A DNA stretch of 64,000 bases from Rhopalosiphum padi (taxonomy: Eukaryota; Arthropoda; Insecta; Hemiptera; Aphididae), in the NCBI RefSeq assembly GCF_020882245.1, contig NC_083597.1, positions 91,304,152 through 91,368,151 of the forward strand, read 5' to 3'. The position numbers and the translations under genes were made by a program. Shown here one piece after another: positions 15,301 to 29,200 of the stretch. How positions within the stretch are numbered: position 1 is the first letter of the stretch; each line of letters opens with the position of its first letter. The notes under the pieces are model-generated. The model was not told where the DNA came from. It made no database searches and was given only the letters and a program-made list of their open reading frames with translations.

Positions 15301-15849
15301 AATTTAATAAACCTATTATGAACATTAAATATTCACATAATATACAACCCATTATATTGTTTATTATGTAATTATAATTGTGGTTTAACGATGTTGATTA
15401 ATATCAAACGATAGTAATAAGGTTAAAACTGATTAGTTTCAGATATATTTTATTTATTTGATGGCACAAGTCGACTTTTATTGCAACAAATTCAAAAATA
15501 ATTTTTGTTCAAATAATCTTTCTGATCATAGATAAATATTATAACTTATATTATGTGGCCATGTGGGTATGAGTATATTATAAGTGTTTATTTTCTGGTG
15601 AAGAACAATATTTGTTTTCATTTTCGTTAATGCATAAGTTTAAAATAGTATAATGATAAGATTAAATGGTCGACGTTTTTTCCAAATCAAAAAAGTTCCT
15701 ACCTAAATTAATCATGCGATTAGTGACAATAGTTAATATACAATTATAATACAATTATTGTATTCCTATTTCCTATCAATATTCGCAAACTTCTTGAAAT
15801 AATATGTAATAAGAAAATGTGGTATTACTACAAATAAAAAAACTGGCTT
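3301..15849. other. Long region without recognisable genes
   Basis: About 12.5 kb without a coding exon I could support. Most is AT-rich with TA and poly-T tracts. GC/CpG-richer patches occur near 6.0-6.8 kb and 9.1-9.4 kb. Short ORFs here have no recognisable domain and no gene-like codon use. A fragment near 8760-8800 (gggggcggagccaagg) resembles hAT-type repeat ends. The region could be intergenic or part of a very long 5' intron of the guk-holder gene that starts to be readable at 20008. Confidence 0.45.
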
Positions 15850-16960
15850 GGCGCATTAACATTATTTTTGCAATTTCTATCGAGTCCGCGCGCGTCATTC
15901 AACTTTCGACCTACAAAACGCTATCAATACGATGCGAACGCTCGCTGTACTGACCGCGGGGTTTTCGTGTCTTCTAAAAATAATAATGATTTTACATCTT
16001 TTGACTTACATTTCGCTCATTTGATTTGCGCGAGGTCAGTTGATAGGAGTAAAAATAGTCTTGACTCGCGTACGTTGCCAAAAGCGGCTCGACCTCGAGT
16101 CGTCTTCTCGTGAAGCGCACGTGTTAGATTTCGCGATTCGTGTGTATCGGCAACAACTCATCATTCATCATTTGTATAGAAGATAGATACATCGGAAAAA
16201 CAAAAACTAGTAACGAAACGCAGAAAACAAATAGTTCATGACATTAAGCACGCAGCTTTGCAATTATATTTTACGTGTATACTTGGATACTATATTATAC
16301 ATACATATATATATATACATATTATTTGTATAGGTATACCTATAGCTACTTAGACCCCGTTAATAATCGCCACGGTGTGTCGAAATCGTCGGATCGTTTT
16401 CCCACGATATTCGGGTGCCTGCGCGACAAAAGGATTACGATTAAGTATATAGACGGAGAGAAGACGTAGACATTATATTTTTCGAAATCGCATCACGTTC
16501 GTTTACACACAGACGACGTTTCTTTCTACCGACAACGTCTCTCTCTCTCTCTATTTCTCTCCCCTCTCTTTATCTCTCTCTCTCTCTCTCTCTAGTTCTA
16601 TCTCTATATATCTCTCCTCTCCCCCCTGACCCCCCGAGAGAGATTGTCTCTCTGCGTACCAGAGAGTGGTTTGTCTCTATCTCTGGTCTTTCTCGTCAAC
16701 CGTCGCGTTTGTGATGTCGTGTACCAGCTACGTAAAGTATATCTACAACCACACTTACCGGTCGGCCCGAGACGGACCGGTCCCGTTTAGTCCCCGCGAC
16801 TGTACTGCAGTACATAATATAAGACGTGTATACGCTGTCCATGCCTTTTATAGACACACACATATGAGAACGTCCGTTGTGCGTGCACCGTAGTTGCAGG
16901 CGATGACGGCCGGCGCGGTGAGGAGTTCACCGAACCCGCTCCGTAAAGTATATAATATAT
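15850..16960. promoter_or_regulatory. CpG-rich island with CT/GA tract, candidate promoter
   Basis: A roughly 1.1 kb patch that is clearly richer in CpG than its surroundings, followed at about 16540-16650 by a long CT-repeat tract (GAGA on the other strand). In insects such GAGA tracts often lie in promoters. The first recognisable guk-holder exon is 3 kb downstream on the plus strand, so this is a candidate promoter for that gene. No start exon that joins 20008 in the required phase was found. Confidence 0.3.
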
Positions 16961-19900
16961 TATAGTTACAGTAGTAATAGCTACAGTACTGTATTATAGT
17001 GTAATAGTATATATTATTATTATATATATGTGTGTACCCTCTAGTCGTACTATAGTGTCGAGTATAATATGTGATGTATACCTATTACCTATACGTTCTA
17101 TACCTATATATGCCAACGGCGCGGCGGCGGTCACGTGAAACGATGATGAGATGCAGAGGCGGCGGCGAAGACTCTCGGCCCGCGGGCAAGAGCGGATGCG
17201 ACATAAGCACGTTGGCCCGTTCTGGATAATAATTAATTGAGTTTTTCGGTCAACGATAAATACAAATACTGTGATGATATTAGTGTCGAGTAACGATGAC
17301 ATTGGCTATATCGTAATACATGTTTTGCAAAACGTAAAATAGGTACCTACCTATATAGTATGTTAGATCGATACTTTGTAAAGCTGACTTTTTCTCGAAT
17401 TTATTATGCCTCACGTCTTGTATTTTAAAATTATTTATTTGTTGAATTAAAATATTTAAATGACCATTATTACTATTATACAGTAATTTAGAAACTATGA
17501 TCGTTCCAATTATATTTAAATACGTCGACGTTTTCAAAAAAATCATCTGTTTTACAATTTTCAACAAAAAAAACTTTTGTTATTCTTGAGAAAAAAATTT
17601 GTACCACTACCTATAAAATAAAAAACGTGATGATATATTTGAAAATATAATCTTAAAATGTACAAAAAATCATAACAAATTGAGTTATGTGCGCTTATAA
17701 GTAATAAGTATACAAAAAGGAATAACAATATTATAAACAATAAGAATGTTTAAAAAATCAATTTAAATTGCTTTAAATTATGACTTATAAATATTATATG
17801 CATATTGAATGTGCGTATGATATTATAGTTTCCGTAAGCTATTCTATACGTAAACCTCTTTAGATCCCGAAAATAACCAATGAAATCGGACATGTCATTA
17901 GCAAGTTTTCCCATTCAGATAAGCTGCTGAAGATAACGCAAATAATAACGTGCGATAAGTATCTATAGTGTGATACTTGCCTCGTCGTATGATGTAATAA
18001 ATAATAATCTGATAAATAGAATGTTTTGGCAATTATGATAATCGTGTGTAACACCTCAGTTACCTATATTATGAAATTTCAAATTCAATACTTAATATAG
18101 GTTTTGAACAACTTTATGAAATATGATGTATATGGTTTACTAACAAAATTGTGTTAAGCCACGTGAAATACGTTTTATTGTAACAGTCAACCAGACAAGT
18201 AATAAAAAATAAATGTTTTGTTCTTATTTATTGTTTTTAATTTCAATCAGTTTTTGCCCGTCACTTTCAGGATTCATTTTTTTCTTTTTGTGTTATTAAG
18301 AAAATACACAATTCATGGTATTATACGGTTCATTTAAATTATTTTTATATACATATATTGAATCAGTATATTTTTCAGTTTATTAAAAATGTTGTGACAT
18401 AATAATTATTGTTCTTGGATTTTTATTTGCACACGGTTAGCCACTTATTCATGCATTGCATAAAAACCTGAAATAATTATATAATATATAATTAACACAT
18501 CACAAGTTGTATTTTTAAACTAGTTTTATAGGCACAAAAATTATCAGTTTGTATATTGTGCATAAACGATTACTTTTATTTATGTAGCTATATATATATA
18601 TATATATATATATAATACATGTACATGAAATTATTTAACTTTTCAATTACAAGATAGATGTTTATAATAAGATCCTCTTTTTAAGCACAATATGCAAATT
18701 GACTTTTTAACTATGTATTATTCTTTAAATCAAAAATGCTTAGTATAAAACATAAATATTGTTAAAAAAATAAAACATAGGTACTTAAATTATCATTGTA
18801 GTTTAAGCTTTAAAAAAAATTCTATTATTAATTGGTTATTTTATTATATTAATATCAACACTTAAATACTGTTTATATAATTATATATTTAATAATGATT
18901 AAATAATCTTATTAATATAACACATTTAACACTAAGGAAAATTTTTGTACCCTAAATTTAAACGATAAGAAATAAAACGAGAAGAATTATGACCTTAAAA
19001 ATATCTATTTATTATTATTTATTAGTAGGTGTAGTTAAAATAATTTTTAAAACTATTTTTTTTACTATCATTGGTAATAATTATTGAGTTTAGAGGAAGT
19101 ATGTTTTAGCCATATATTTTTATTTAATAGTGCATTAATAATAACTCATTCCAATTAGGTAAAGGTAATAATTATTCAACGCGCTTATATTGTAATTTTA
19201 ATCATTAAAGCATATTTAAAAATAATTATATTTTTATATTTCTTTTACTTATAATTAGATACATAATATTTACGACAAATTTATGATATTTAATATTATA
19301 ACAGTAACGTAAGTATTTCGAATTTCAATCACTTGAACATTAAATTGCGTTAATATACCGAAAAATCATAATATTAAGTAAACTTACAACATTAAAAAAT
19401 AATATATTATCGATAGAATAGTATTTCATAAATAGGTCTCTGTTTTTATCTACCTATCACCCTATCTATGCAAAACTAATTACGTTCATAAACATCATAT
19501 ACTTATAGTCATTGACTTTCACTGGTAGCCACTAGCCATATGTACATTGTACAGCTTATGAGCTATGGTGTATAAATAATAGAAAATAGAAATATTTTCT
19601 CTAAACAGATGGTCGTTTGATGATCACGATAAATCGAACGTGCTGTTACAAAGAAAAAAAATTGTTGAATACTATTACAAGTAATATGCACGTGTTTCAC
19701 AACGGAACGAGATTTCAAATGAATTACACCGCGGGTGAAATGGGACTATTGTACTAATATAGTAATCATAATAATTTTAGCTAGATTTAAATTTGCATTT
19801 CATGAATCGATTTGCTCGTGAGAGCACATTTTAGTGCATTACATATAAACACCGACCTTGGTAAAGAAACGTATTGTTATCTCAAATATTAAATTATATA

Positions 19901-20007
19901 GGTAGGGTCGTATGTGTAATGTGATGATTGTGGTAATTCTATAGTACATCGTTGTACCACGATGTGTCTAATGTTTCTGGTATTATAATAATATGTTTTT
20001 TTTGCAG
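16961..20007. other. AT-rich interval upstream of the first visible guk-holder exon
   Basis: Contains TA microsatellites (for example about 18590-18615) and short unsupported ORFs only. It is probably intron, since the exon starting at 20008 begins with a good acceptor (poly-T then GCAG) and mid-codon. Confidence 0.4.
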
Positions 20008-20240
20008 CTGAAAGTGACCTGACAGCGTTCAGTCTGAAAACAGAACATTTTAAGAGTAAGCAAGTAGAGAACAAGAATTTATTGTTGGCGGAAAATAGAC
20101 CTATTTGGGTTAAAAGGCTCTACGATCAAGCCGGAGTACCGAGTAAAGTATATGCCAATAAACCTCACATCCATAGATTATCAAGAAGGAAACGGTCACT
20201 GGACGACATTCTTTTACCTGACGACATAGAACTTAGAAAG
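20008..20240 (+). CDS. gukh: guk-holder exon a: conserved 77-residue block
   Basis: Acceptor TTTTGCAG then CT; 77 complete codons after two carry-over bases; donor AAG|GTCCGT, which has a C at +3 rather than the usual A/G. It reads ESDLTAFSLKTEHFKSKQVE, then a linker with RLSRRKRSLDDILLPDDIEL. The charged, well-conserved look suggests a functional core rather than a disordered tail. Confidence 0.78.
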
Positions 20241-23200
20241 GTCCGTTATTTAATATTATTCTTATTATTTGTAGGTTTGGATAATAATTAAAGTGTTTTT
20301 TTTTTTTTTACTCTAAACCTTATTTATAACTTTTTAAGTATTTTATAGGTATTTAATAGTTATTTGATACTAATATAATATAATTAGTAACAACAATAAC
20401 TGAACGTAATATAAAACTGTACATATTTTGTACGACATTCAGATATAATACATATTTTAAGTGTTTAAAAAAATAACATCGATATCCATTAATACAATAA
20501 TGTTTTTATTATACAAAGCATTTAACGACATTGAACGGTTTAACTCAGTTCGATTTAACCGCAATAAAATAATTTTATATTACACGCATTAGTAACTTTC
20601 AAACACACATAGGTATCTACAAATACTTGTATGTTAATAATGGTCGTTTCTATATTAATGATAAGATCAAAATTCATATCACGGAGTACGACCGTTATTC
20701 CAACATCCTATGCGAGTTTTCGGCACAATTATTAATATTTTGAGCGTTAATATAAACAAATAAAATGACGATTTTCTTAAATTTTACCAGATCACGTATA
20801 TATAATATACAAATATACATATACAATATATTAAAATTATATACGTATATATACACTATACAGCAATAAATGGTCTGACTTGTTGAAATGACTAAAGCCT
20901 GTGTGAATTTAATTATTCGACGGATATTAAATGTGTTTTATGACGCAAACGGTTTTGTTACACGCTAACAGTACGAAAAAAAATATTTAAAAAAAATATA
21001 AACTTTAGTAAGAGGAATAGATTAATTAAAACCGGATGCAACAGGTGTGTTAAGCATGGGTAGTTGCAATAATAATCTTATCGGCTCACAAAAATTAAAC
21101 CTTATATTTTAAGAATAACAATTTAGTTCATCCATTGTTCTTTATACAATTTTTCGTTCACTTATTTTTATAAAAAAACCCGATAAATGTAAATACGAGT
21201 ATATATTATATGCATCTATAAATTGAACTCATTGTAGAGGATTTTAATATTTATTGATATATATATTAAAGCTAAAAAATCACATCCATTATAAGTATAA
21301 GCAATTAAAAATTAATAATTTTATAAAAAAAAATACTTAAACATACAATTTATATTATTTTACATTCTATAGTACACTTAAGTTACAAATAAGAGTAGAT
21401 AGACACTAATACCTATTTATTTTACATACCAGCTGGTGATCCAAGTATGTTATAATGTATTCCATTGTATTAATTGAATCAAATTAATTCACGTTAAAAA
21501 AAAATGTGTATAAACAAATAATTGTCCTAGTTTCTCTGTTACCTTTATTAAACTTGTTATTTTTTTTTTACTTGTTGAAACTAATACGAGTAAAAAAAAA
21601 TTTAAATAGGTAGGCATTTCATTTTTAAAATAAAATTCTCATATAGCGAGAAAGTTTTATTATACTCGAACCTGCCCTTGAATCATCTGAATACTCATAC
21701 AGTGTTTCATTAGAAGACAAACGTTACAGACTATTCTCAATTGTACCGGTCAAGGTTGCATTTGTGTTGTTAGATGTACAAAACAATATATTCATTCGAT
21801 TCAGACACCGACCATGTGTATGCCGTTAGATTTACTTTAAGTACCTACACGTACATAAAAGTATTTGATATTTTATTATTTTATATAAACAACATTAATT
21901 ATTTTAAATGTTTATAATAAAAAATTATGTATTATAATTACGTATAAGAATATTTAAAAAATGTATAAACAGTGGTACGTACCCATACGTGACATATTGC
22001 AATACTACAATAAAAAGTGTCCACTTATATTTATATATTGTATTATATTATGTGCATTTAATAATAAATTATAGAGATCTGTCCGTATCATTATTGAATT
22101 AAATTAAATTTTGATTTTAACTATACATTATAGCCTGCGGCAATCACCAATCTTCGACCATGGACATCAGAAGAAGTTCTTGGAGATATAACTGTGGCCC
22201 CAGATTGTTCATCAAGGATACCTAGAGATCCAAGTCCGGTTTCAGAAGATCAAATTGATCACAAGCTGCCTTCGCCCGAAGAACAGCAACATGTCATCGC
22301 ACTAAAGTAAGTGATAATATTTTATGCTCTGATAATATACAATCGGAATATTCCAAACTCTCATAAACGAAATTAATTTTTATTTTATCACACAAATTTA
22401 TTTTTTTTAGATTCCCGCCGCAAATAGTCGAAGTTGACGTATCCGGCAGGAGTTTTAATCGTATGAGCGCGCTTAGGAGATCTCTGCAGAACGTTGAATA
22501 CGAAACGTCTGTTAGACGACGAAAGAGCAAAAGACCTAGAGGCAAGAGGAGGAATACGATTGCTGGAACTGATCAAAAAGAATTAGAAGCCGTTATTGGG
22601 TACTATAACTACATTTAATCTAAATCTTGAACGTGTAAATAATATATTTATTTTATTTTTAGTTCTTTATCTGATAGTAATAAAGACTCTGATGACATCG
22701 TGTCCAGCAGCACGACTGTTGTGGTGACCGAGAAAAAATCAAACCTTGATATTTTGAAAGATTGGGGAAGAATGAGATTGAAACAACTTAAAAATATAGA
22801 AACGACATCTTCGGCATCAGTCAAGCTTAGAGATAAAGGAAGAGTTGGATTGGCTAGAAGAAAATGGGATAAGGATGAACCAGTGCATTCTTCATCTGGA
22901 AATTGGTCAGCAAGTTCAGAGAGTGGACAGTCTACTTCGACTAGTCACATACCAAGGTATGATTTATGAATTCAAAACATAATTTTATAGAATAATACCA
23001 TAAATAATTACATAAATTAAAAGGCATAAATATTTACATTTTTTTTAAAATAATCAAAAAGTAAACTATTTTAATAACGTGTACTATAAAAATTACAATG
23101 ATATTGAAAATATTTAAAAACAAGTTTTTGAAATCCTTACAGGGTTAGGTTTCAATCTTAACTATACATATTATGTATAAGTAGGTACGTACATTAAATA

Positions 23201-26200
23201 AATATTATGTATTTTTTAAGTATTTAATTTTATGTTAAAATAACACTAATAAGAAATGCAAACGAAGACATATATATGTTTTAAATAATATTAAAATCAC
23301 AATATATCCGATTAGTATACAAATAATCTTACATAACCAGGCACATTCACATAAAACCATTATATTTTTAAATGTCAGTACGTTTAATGTTTACATACTA
23401 AGCACAGACTAGAGATAAGACACCCCATTATATAAATGTTCATATATTTTAAATACAAAAAAAAAAGATTTATGTAAAAAGAAAATATTTAGATATATTT
23501 TTTTTAAATGTTAAAAACCATTAGTAGCTGTGTTATATTTAATAATAAAAAAATTATCATTGATAATTAACAGAAATTTTTAAAAACCTATTGTTAATGT
23601 ATTTTATGTGCCTATTTTATATACTAATATAAAATATAATAGGTAATTAATAATTACTAATTATGTACGTTTATAGATTATACATTTATACAGATCAAAT
23701 AAGTCTACATATTAACTAAACCAGTGATTCCTAATCGTTTAAAGTGAACAGCATCAAATTAGATTCTAAAATACAATGCCAAAAAACTGTTTCTGTATAC
23801 GTACAATAATAATAAACGCATAGGGACTGATGAGTGATTACACTAAGATGATCACAAATCACAGAATGAGAATAACTACTCTAAACCGATTTAGATTTGT
23901 TAGAAAACAAAATACGCACAAGTATAATACAATAAGAAATTTAACCGATCTGTAACTTACTATTTTAATATTACTTTATAAAATACATACCCACATTTAA
24001 ACTGGTTCTGCAAGATCAATTAAAACTATTAATTCATGAAACCCGCATACATTATATTGTTTATAAATTTAAAAAATGTAATCATGAAATTAAAATTTAT
24101 TCTTCAGGTGTAGGTACTTATAAATGTAAAAAAAATAACAAATCCAAAAAATATTAATTAAAGACTTAAATTTCAACAAAGTGTACCAATGAATGGTTCT
24201 GTAAATGAATGCTAAAGATTATATATTATAATATCAAGAAATTGGTATGAGAAGACGAGCAATGGTTAAAGTAAATAATTAAATACAATAAATCAAAATA
24301 GTAATAATAATAACCTTATTAGGTATAAAAATACGATGAGCGGTATAGTAAGCATTTTATTTTGAACGATTTTTGAAGAATGATGATGATGGTGATAATA
24401 TAATAATAATAATGCAATATGATATCATATTTCAAAGATCCATCATGATGCATTATGATTATTGTGATATACCAATAATATTAAAATACGACCGTATGCG
24501 CATTTTCAGGTCTAGCGTTAGCAGTTGCAGCGGAAGCACGAAACCGACGTACCACGGTGGAAGTTCGGTGACCAGTGACGAAGGCGAAACCGGTTCCACG
24601 TATTCGTGCGACACCGAGGGCTACTACACGTCGTTCCACGTGGACAGCGGTCTGAAGACGCTCAGGGAGGAGGACCCGCCGCAGCCGATGTCCGCGTTGC
24701 ACTCCACGTCCGCGCTCACGCCCAGTTTCCAGTCGTCGTCGGCCGAGAGCGAGTACGACGTTTTCGGACGGGGCAGCACGTCGACCACGGCGAGTTCGGC
24801 CGGTACCGTGTGCACGTCGCTGATGGTATCGCCGCCCAACGTGCCGGAAAGGGGTGGCAGCAAGCTGTCGGAACGGTCGGCGGAAGTCTCTTACGGCGGC
24901 TCGCTGCCCGACCGGAACAACGCGCACGGCCCGAGAGACCCGATGGCGTTGTACGACAAGTCGAAAACGGCCCCGTCCCGGCTGACCAAAGAGAACGTGA
25001 CCAGGTACAAGGAGGAGGGGTTGATGATCGACGTCAAGCCCAGGCCGTGCCTGGAACACTGCGGCGGCGACTCGCCGGACAGCGGGCACAACACGTGCAG
25101 TTCGCCCGTGGACTCGGTGACCAACCCGTCCGTCGACCTGGAGATGTCCGAGTGTTCCGACCTGGAAGGCGTCGACCGGGTGGAGAGGCTCCGGGTCAAG
25201 ACCACCATCAACACCAGCCGCATACCGTCGATGTGCGTCATCACGCCGCCGATCAGCGACGACGAGGTGAGCCTGAAGACGACGGCCGTGAGAGCGATCA
25301 TGTCGGACGCCGACGATTACGGCGAGTACGTGACGCTGGCGCACTACGCGATACCCGAACCGGTGACACCCGCCGTCGAGCATCCGGAACAGGCGCTGTG
25401 CAAGGGATTCGTGCACTTGGACGAGTTGCCCGCCGTCGGTACGTCTGAACGGCAGAGACCCGCGGGCGCCCGAGTCACGCTGAACGCCGAGGGCCGAGTC
25501 ATATACACGTCGGACAGCTTGAAGCGCCGGAAGAAGACGCACACGGTCAACACGTTCGAACCAGGTCCGTGCGTGAACGCCAACGTCCGGTTGCTGCCCG
25601 TCAACGACCATAGCAACAACGTTTTGTCACAAGTACGCATCCCGCCGCTTCCGGCGTGTCGTCCGTGTGCAATTAAAATAATAATAATATAATATTATGT
25701 TACACGGACGGTACAGGCGGCTCATTATTTACACAGACACACATTATATATAATTATTATTCGTTTAGACGGCATGTAGTTCAGCGCGCGTCGTTTTAGG
25801 CGGAACTCGTTCCGAAAACTTGTAATCAAAATTTTTATATCGTTAGTCTTAGTATGTAGTTTTATATTCGTTGAAGGGAATTCTCGCCGGTGACTTAGAG
25901 GAAATTCCTTTAATTACGATTAAAATGTAAATTGTGTACGGGTATATCCCGCGGTTTACTTATACCTAATCTTTTTGGTGTATTGTTTCGCACGCACGAC
26001 ATCGTTAAGACGAATATTTAAAACGTGCCGATCGGTTGTAGACTATGCCCGTTTCTGGTTCGATTTTAGAGATGAAATATTTATATTATAAACGAAAAAC
26101 AAACAATATTATTGATGGTATCTTACAAGTTACAGTCAATAGGTTGAGTACGTTTTGAAATATTTAATTTACTAAATTCTTAAGGTTTTATTTCTTAAAC

Positions 26201-29200
26201 GATAGTTCACGTACTTATAATATTCCATTATTCCAAACAATCTTACGAGATGCCTTTCAAACCGTGGTTTACAATAGTCGTTCACAATAGTCGTTTCATC
26301 TCTGTTATGGACCTAAAAAATAGCAAGTCATAGTCGATCTGTAGTCACATCGACGCGATTATGACGTACCCATCGAAAACTGTCGGCGATACGACGTCCC
26401 CGGCTGAATATACTCAGTCCTCGGCCAATATTATGTTCCGTCTATATAAATATTAATATTGCGTGTACATAGAGCACCAACTTGCAGATGAGTAGATGAC
26501 GACTGCAGTCATAGCTCATACCATAATGCACCACTAACCATACTTATAATAACGGTATTCATCATTGATTAATTTGTTTATTTGTTGATTCAGGTTATAC
26601 CCCGTTCTCCGTTGAACGTCCGACCGGTGACCAAACAGCCGAACGGCGTCGGCGTGCTCAGCTCCGCACTGCACATCGTCGCTCCCAAGAAAATCCAAGC
26701 CGAACGCAATGCCACACCTGCGGCCGTCCAACTGAAACCGCTTGTGCCCATACCGCTGCCGTGTTCGCCGGGCCAGAGGCGCTCGTGCAAGACGACCGCG
26801 GGCCTACCGCTGACGGTGGCCGCGGCGCTCGGCCGACATCGGTCGCCGCCGTCCCGGGTGGTCGTGTTGCCGGACAACGGCCGGTGTCCCGGAGACACCG
26901 GGGGCAAGCCCGTGTCGCCACTGATATCGCCGACCCGACGGAGTCTGTCGCCCAAGGAAGTGGTGCGGGGCGCTTACGTCCGGATGCAAGACCCCACCGA
27001 GTGCCTGGAAACGAGCCTGGACGAGATCAAGTCCGTGGTGAAACGCAGCGACAGCTACAGGCAGGCCAACGCCACCAGTCCTCGGCTGCTCGCCAAGTCC
27101 CCAAACATGCTGATGGCGTTGCAAAAGGCCCGCAGCGAGACCACTCAAGGTAATCATTTTACGGACAGGACGGATATTTGGTAGACACGCACACACACAG
27201 ACATACACACACACGCACACACACACGACTCTACGAGTATTGTTACTCGAGTATTATAGTGCACACTTTGACCGTTATAATATTATTATTATAATGCGCA
27301 CCGTATTTCAGTGGATGTATATATTGTTATTAGAATATTATTCCATGTCGTCGTCACTGATTTGTATTTAGTTTTGCATACACCAACTATCATAATATTA
27401 TCTGTCTTCTATATAATAGTAAGTCACCGTAACTAATCAAATAGTCGCGGTGACGCCTTAGAAGAGTGTTTTTTTTTTTTTTACTGCTAACCAAAACTGC
27501 AGAGACGTTTATGACCGATCGACCGAACCCGAATCGGTCGAATTTGTAAATTTTTTTTTCTTCCTCCTTGGGATCGGTGTGTATAATATTAACCAGAATA
27601 ATTTATTATGATGCCGAGGATAACAAAATTAATGTTACAATAATATTAATCTTTAACTAATTACTGAAAAGACACAACTAAATAATTATGTTCCTAAATT
27701 TATTATTTTATTTATACTAATTGACTGTTTTGGTGTGAATTGCATGAATTTTTGGGTTTTGTAAATACAAATTTGTATATATTATATATATATGTATATT
27801 GCACATAGAATTTAAGTATATAGATAAGACATATTTGTTAAACGTCTAAACGTTACACGATACTCAGGGAAGTATGTTATGGTTTTTAAGTAAATTATTG
27901 CTTGTACAAGTGAAATAATAGTGGACATAAATACAAAACATACAATAATCTCCTCATAATAAACAACAAATTAAAATATGCAAACATTTTTTTTAAATAA
28001 TTTTATAATTTTATATTTGTATGTACACTGTTTATTTCAAAAATATCCTATTGTTAAGTTTTGATCAATTCTTTTGTTTTATTAAAAATTAAACATAATA
28101 TTTTCATATTAAGTACAGGACACTATACATTTTTTTTTCTAAATTTTAGGAAAACAATAACTAGGCCCCTTTATACAGGATAATTAACGTTTATTTATTT
28201 TCTTAGCCCTAAATGAAACAATAATAATTTGACTTTACCATTTACCCGACTGGATTGAACAAGATAACGGTGCTATCACTAAATGTGTACTACATATTAC
28301 ATAATATCATATTAAACTAATTGTTTTACATTAAAATAATTTACGGTACAACATTAAAGTATACACAGACAGATAAAAATCAGTTATACGAATGTATACT
28401 GCTGCAATCTCTTTAAAGTAGAAATTATAAATTAATTACTCACGTAAAAATTGTAAATAAATAAAATTAACTAGGTATACCTACCTATGTGCCTATCTAA
28501 TATATTTCATACATCTTAGCGAAATACTATTCATTTACTATTTCTTAAAACTTTTTTCAATTTGTAAATGAGTTAAATGACTTCAATATTCCTATTAATT
28601 ATTCATACTATACAACTATATTAGGTACATAATATGATTTGCTTTACTATTAGATAAAGTTTAAAAAAACAACTTGCGCACTATATTATATTAGTGTCTA
28701 GCCTATAGTCTAAACAAAATAACTAATAAGTATTGAAAAATGTAGGAAAAAATAACCTTCCAATGGTTCAAACTACAAACATAGATACGCCTAATTATTT
28801 CAAATTCGTTTTGCTTTAAGGACAATTTAAATATTATATAGGTAGGCACATTAATAAGGTATTTGTCGTTACCGATATAACCTCAAATTGTAATGCTAGT
28901 TTTCGACATAATAATTTATTACACAAGTGTTTTTAAATCGCCAACAGTGAATTATCAAGTATAATATATTGTTTTTGTGTTTATGTGAGTATTAGATTAA
29001 GTTTGCATATGTAGAAATTATTACTACTTAATACGTTTTTATATTATTTAATATGCTATATGATACCTCGAGTGCAAATAGTGCAATATAATGATTGTGA
29101 GTAGACTGTATAGAATAATTATTGTAAATATATTATTTTAGATTTGCATGCACTTTTTATACTAATTAAACGGATTTTATTTATGTTATTTGAGTGACGA

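Noticed and set aside
16664..16893. 75-codon ORF after the CT tract as guk-holder first exon
   Set aside because: No donor gives the one-base carry-over needed at 20008, and it lacks the NHS N-terminal pattern.
24481..25611. 376-codon minus-strand ORF and other long ORFs over guk-holder exon e
   Set aside because: They mirror a GC-rich coding exon whose plus-strand frame has matching splice phases and family motifs. The antisense frames are Arg/Val/His-rich with no domain.
26590..27226. Several minus- and alternate-frame ORFs over guk-holder exon f
   Set aside because: Shadows of the GC-rich exon 26594-27149.
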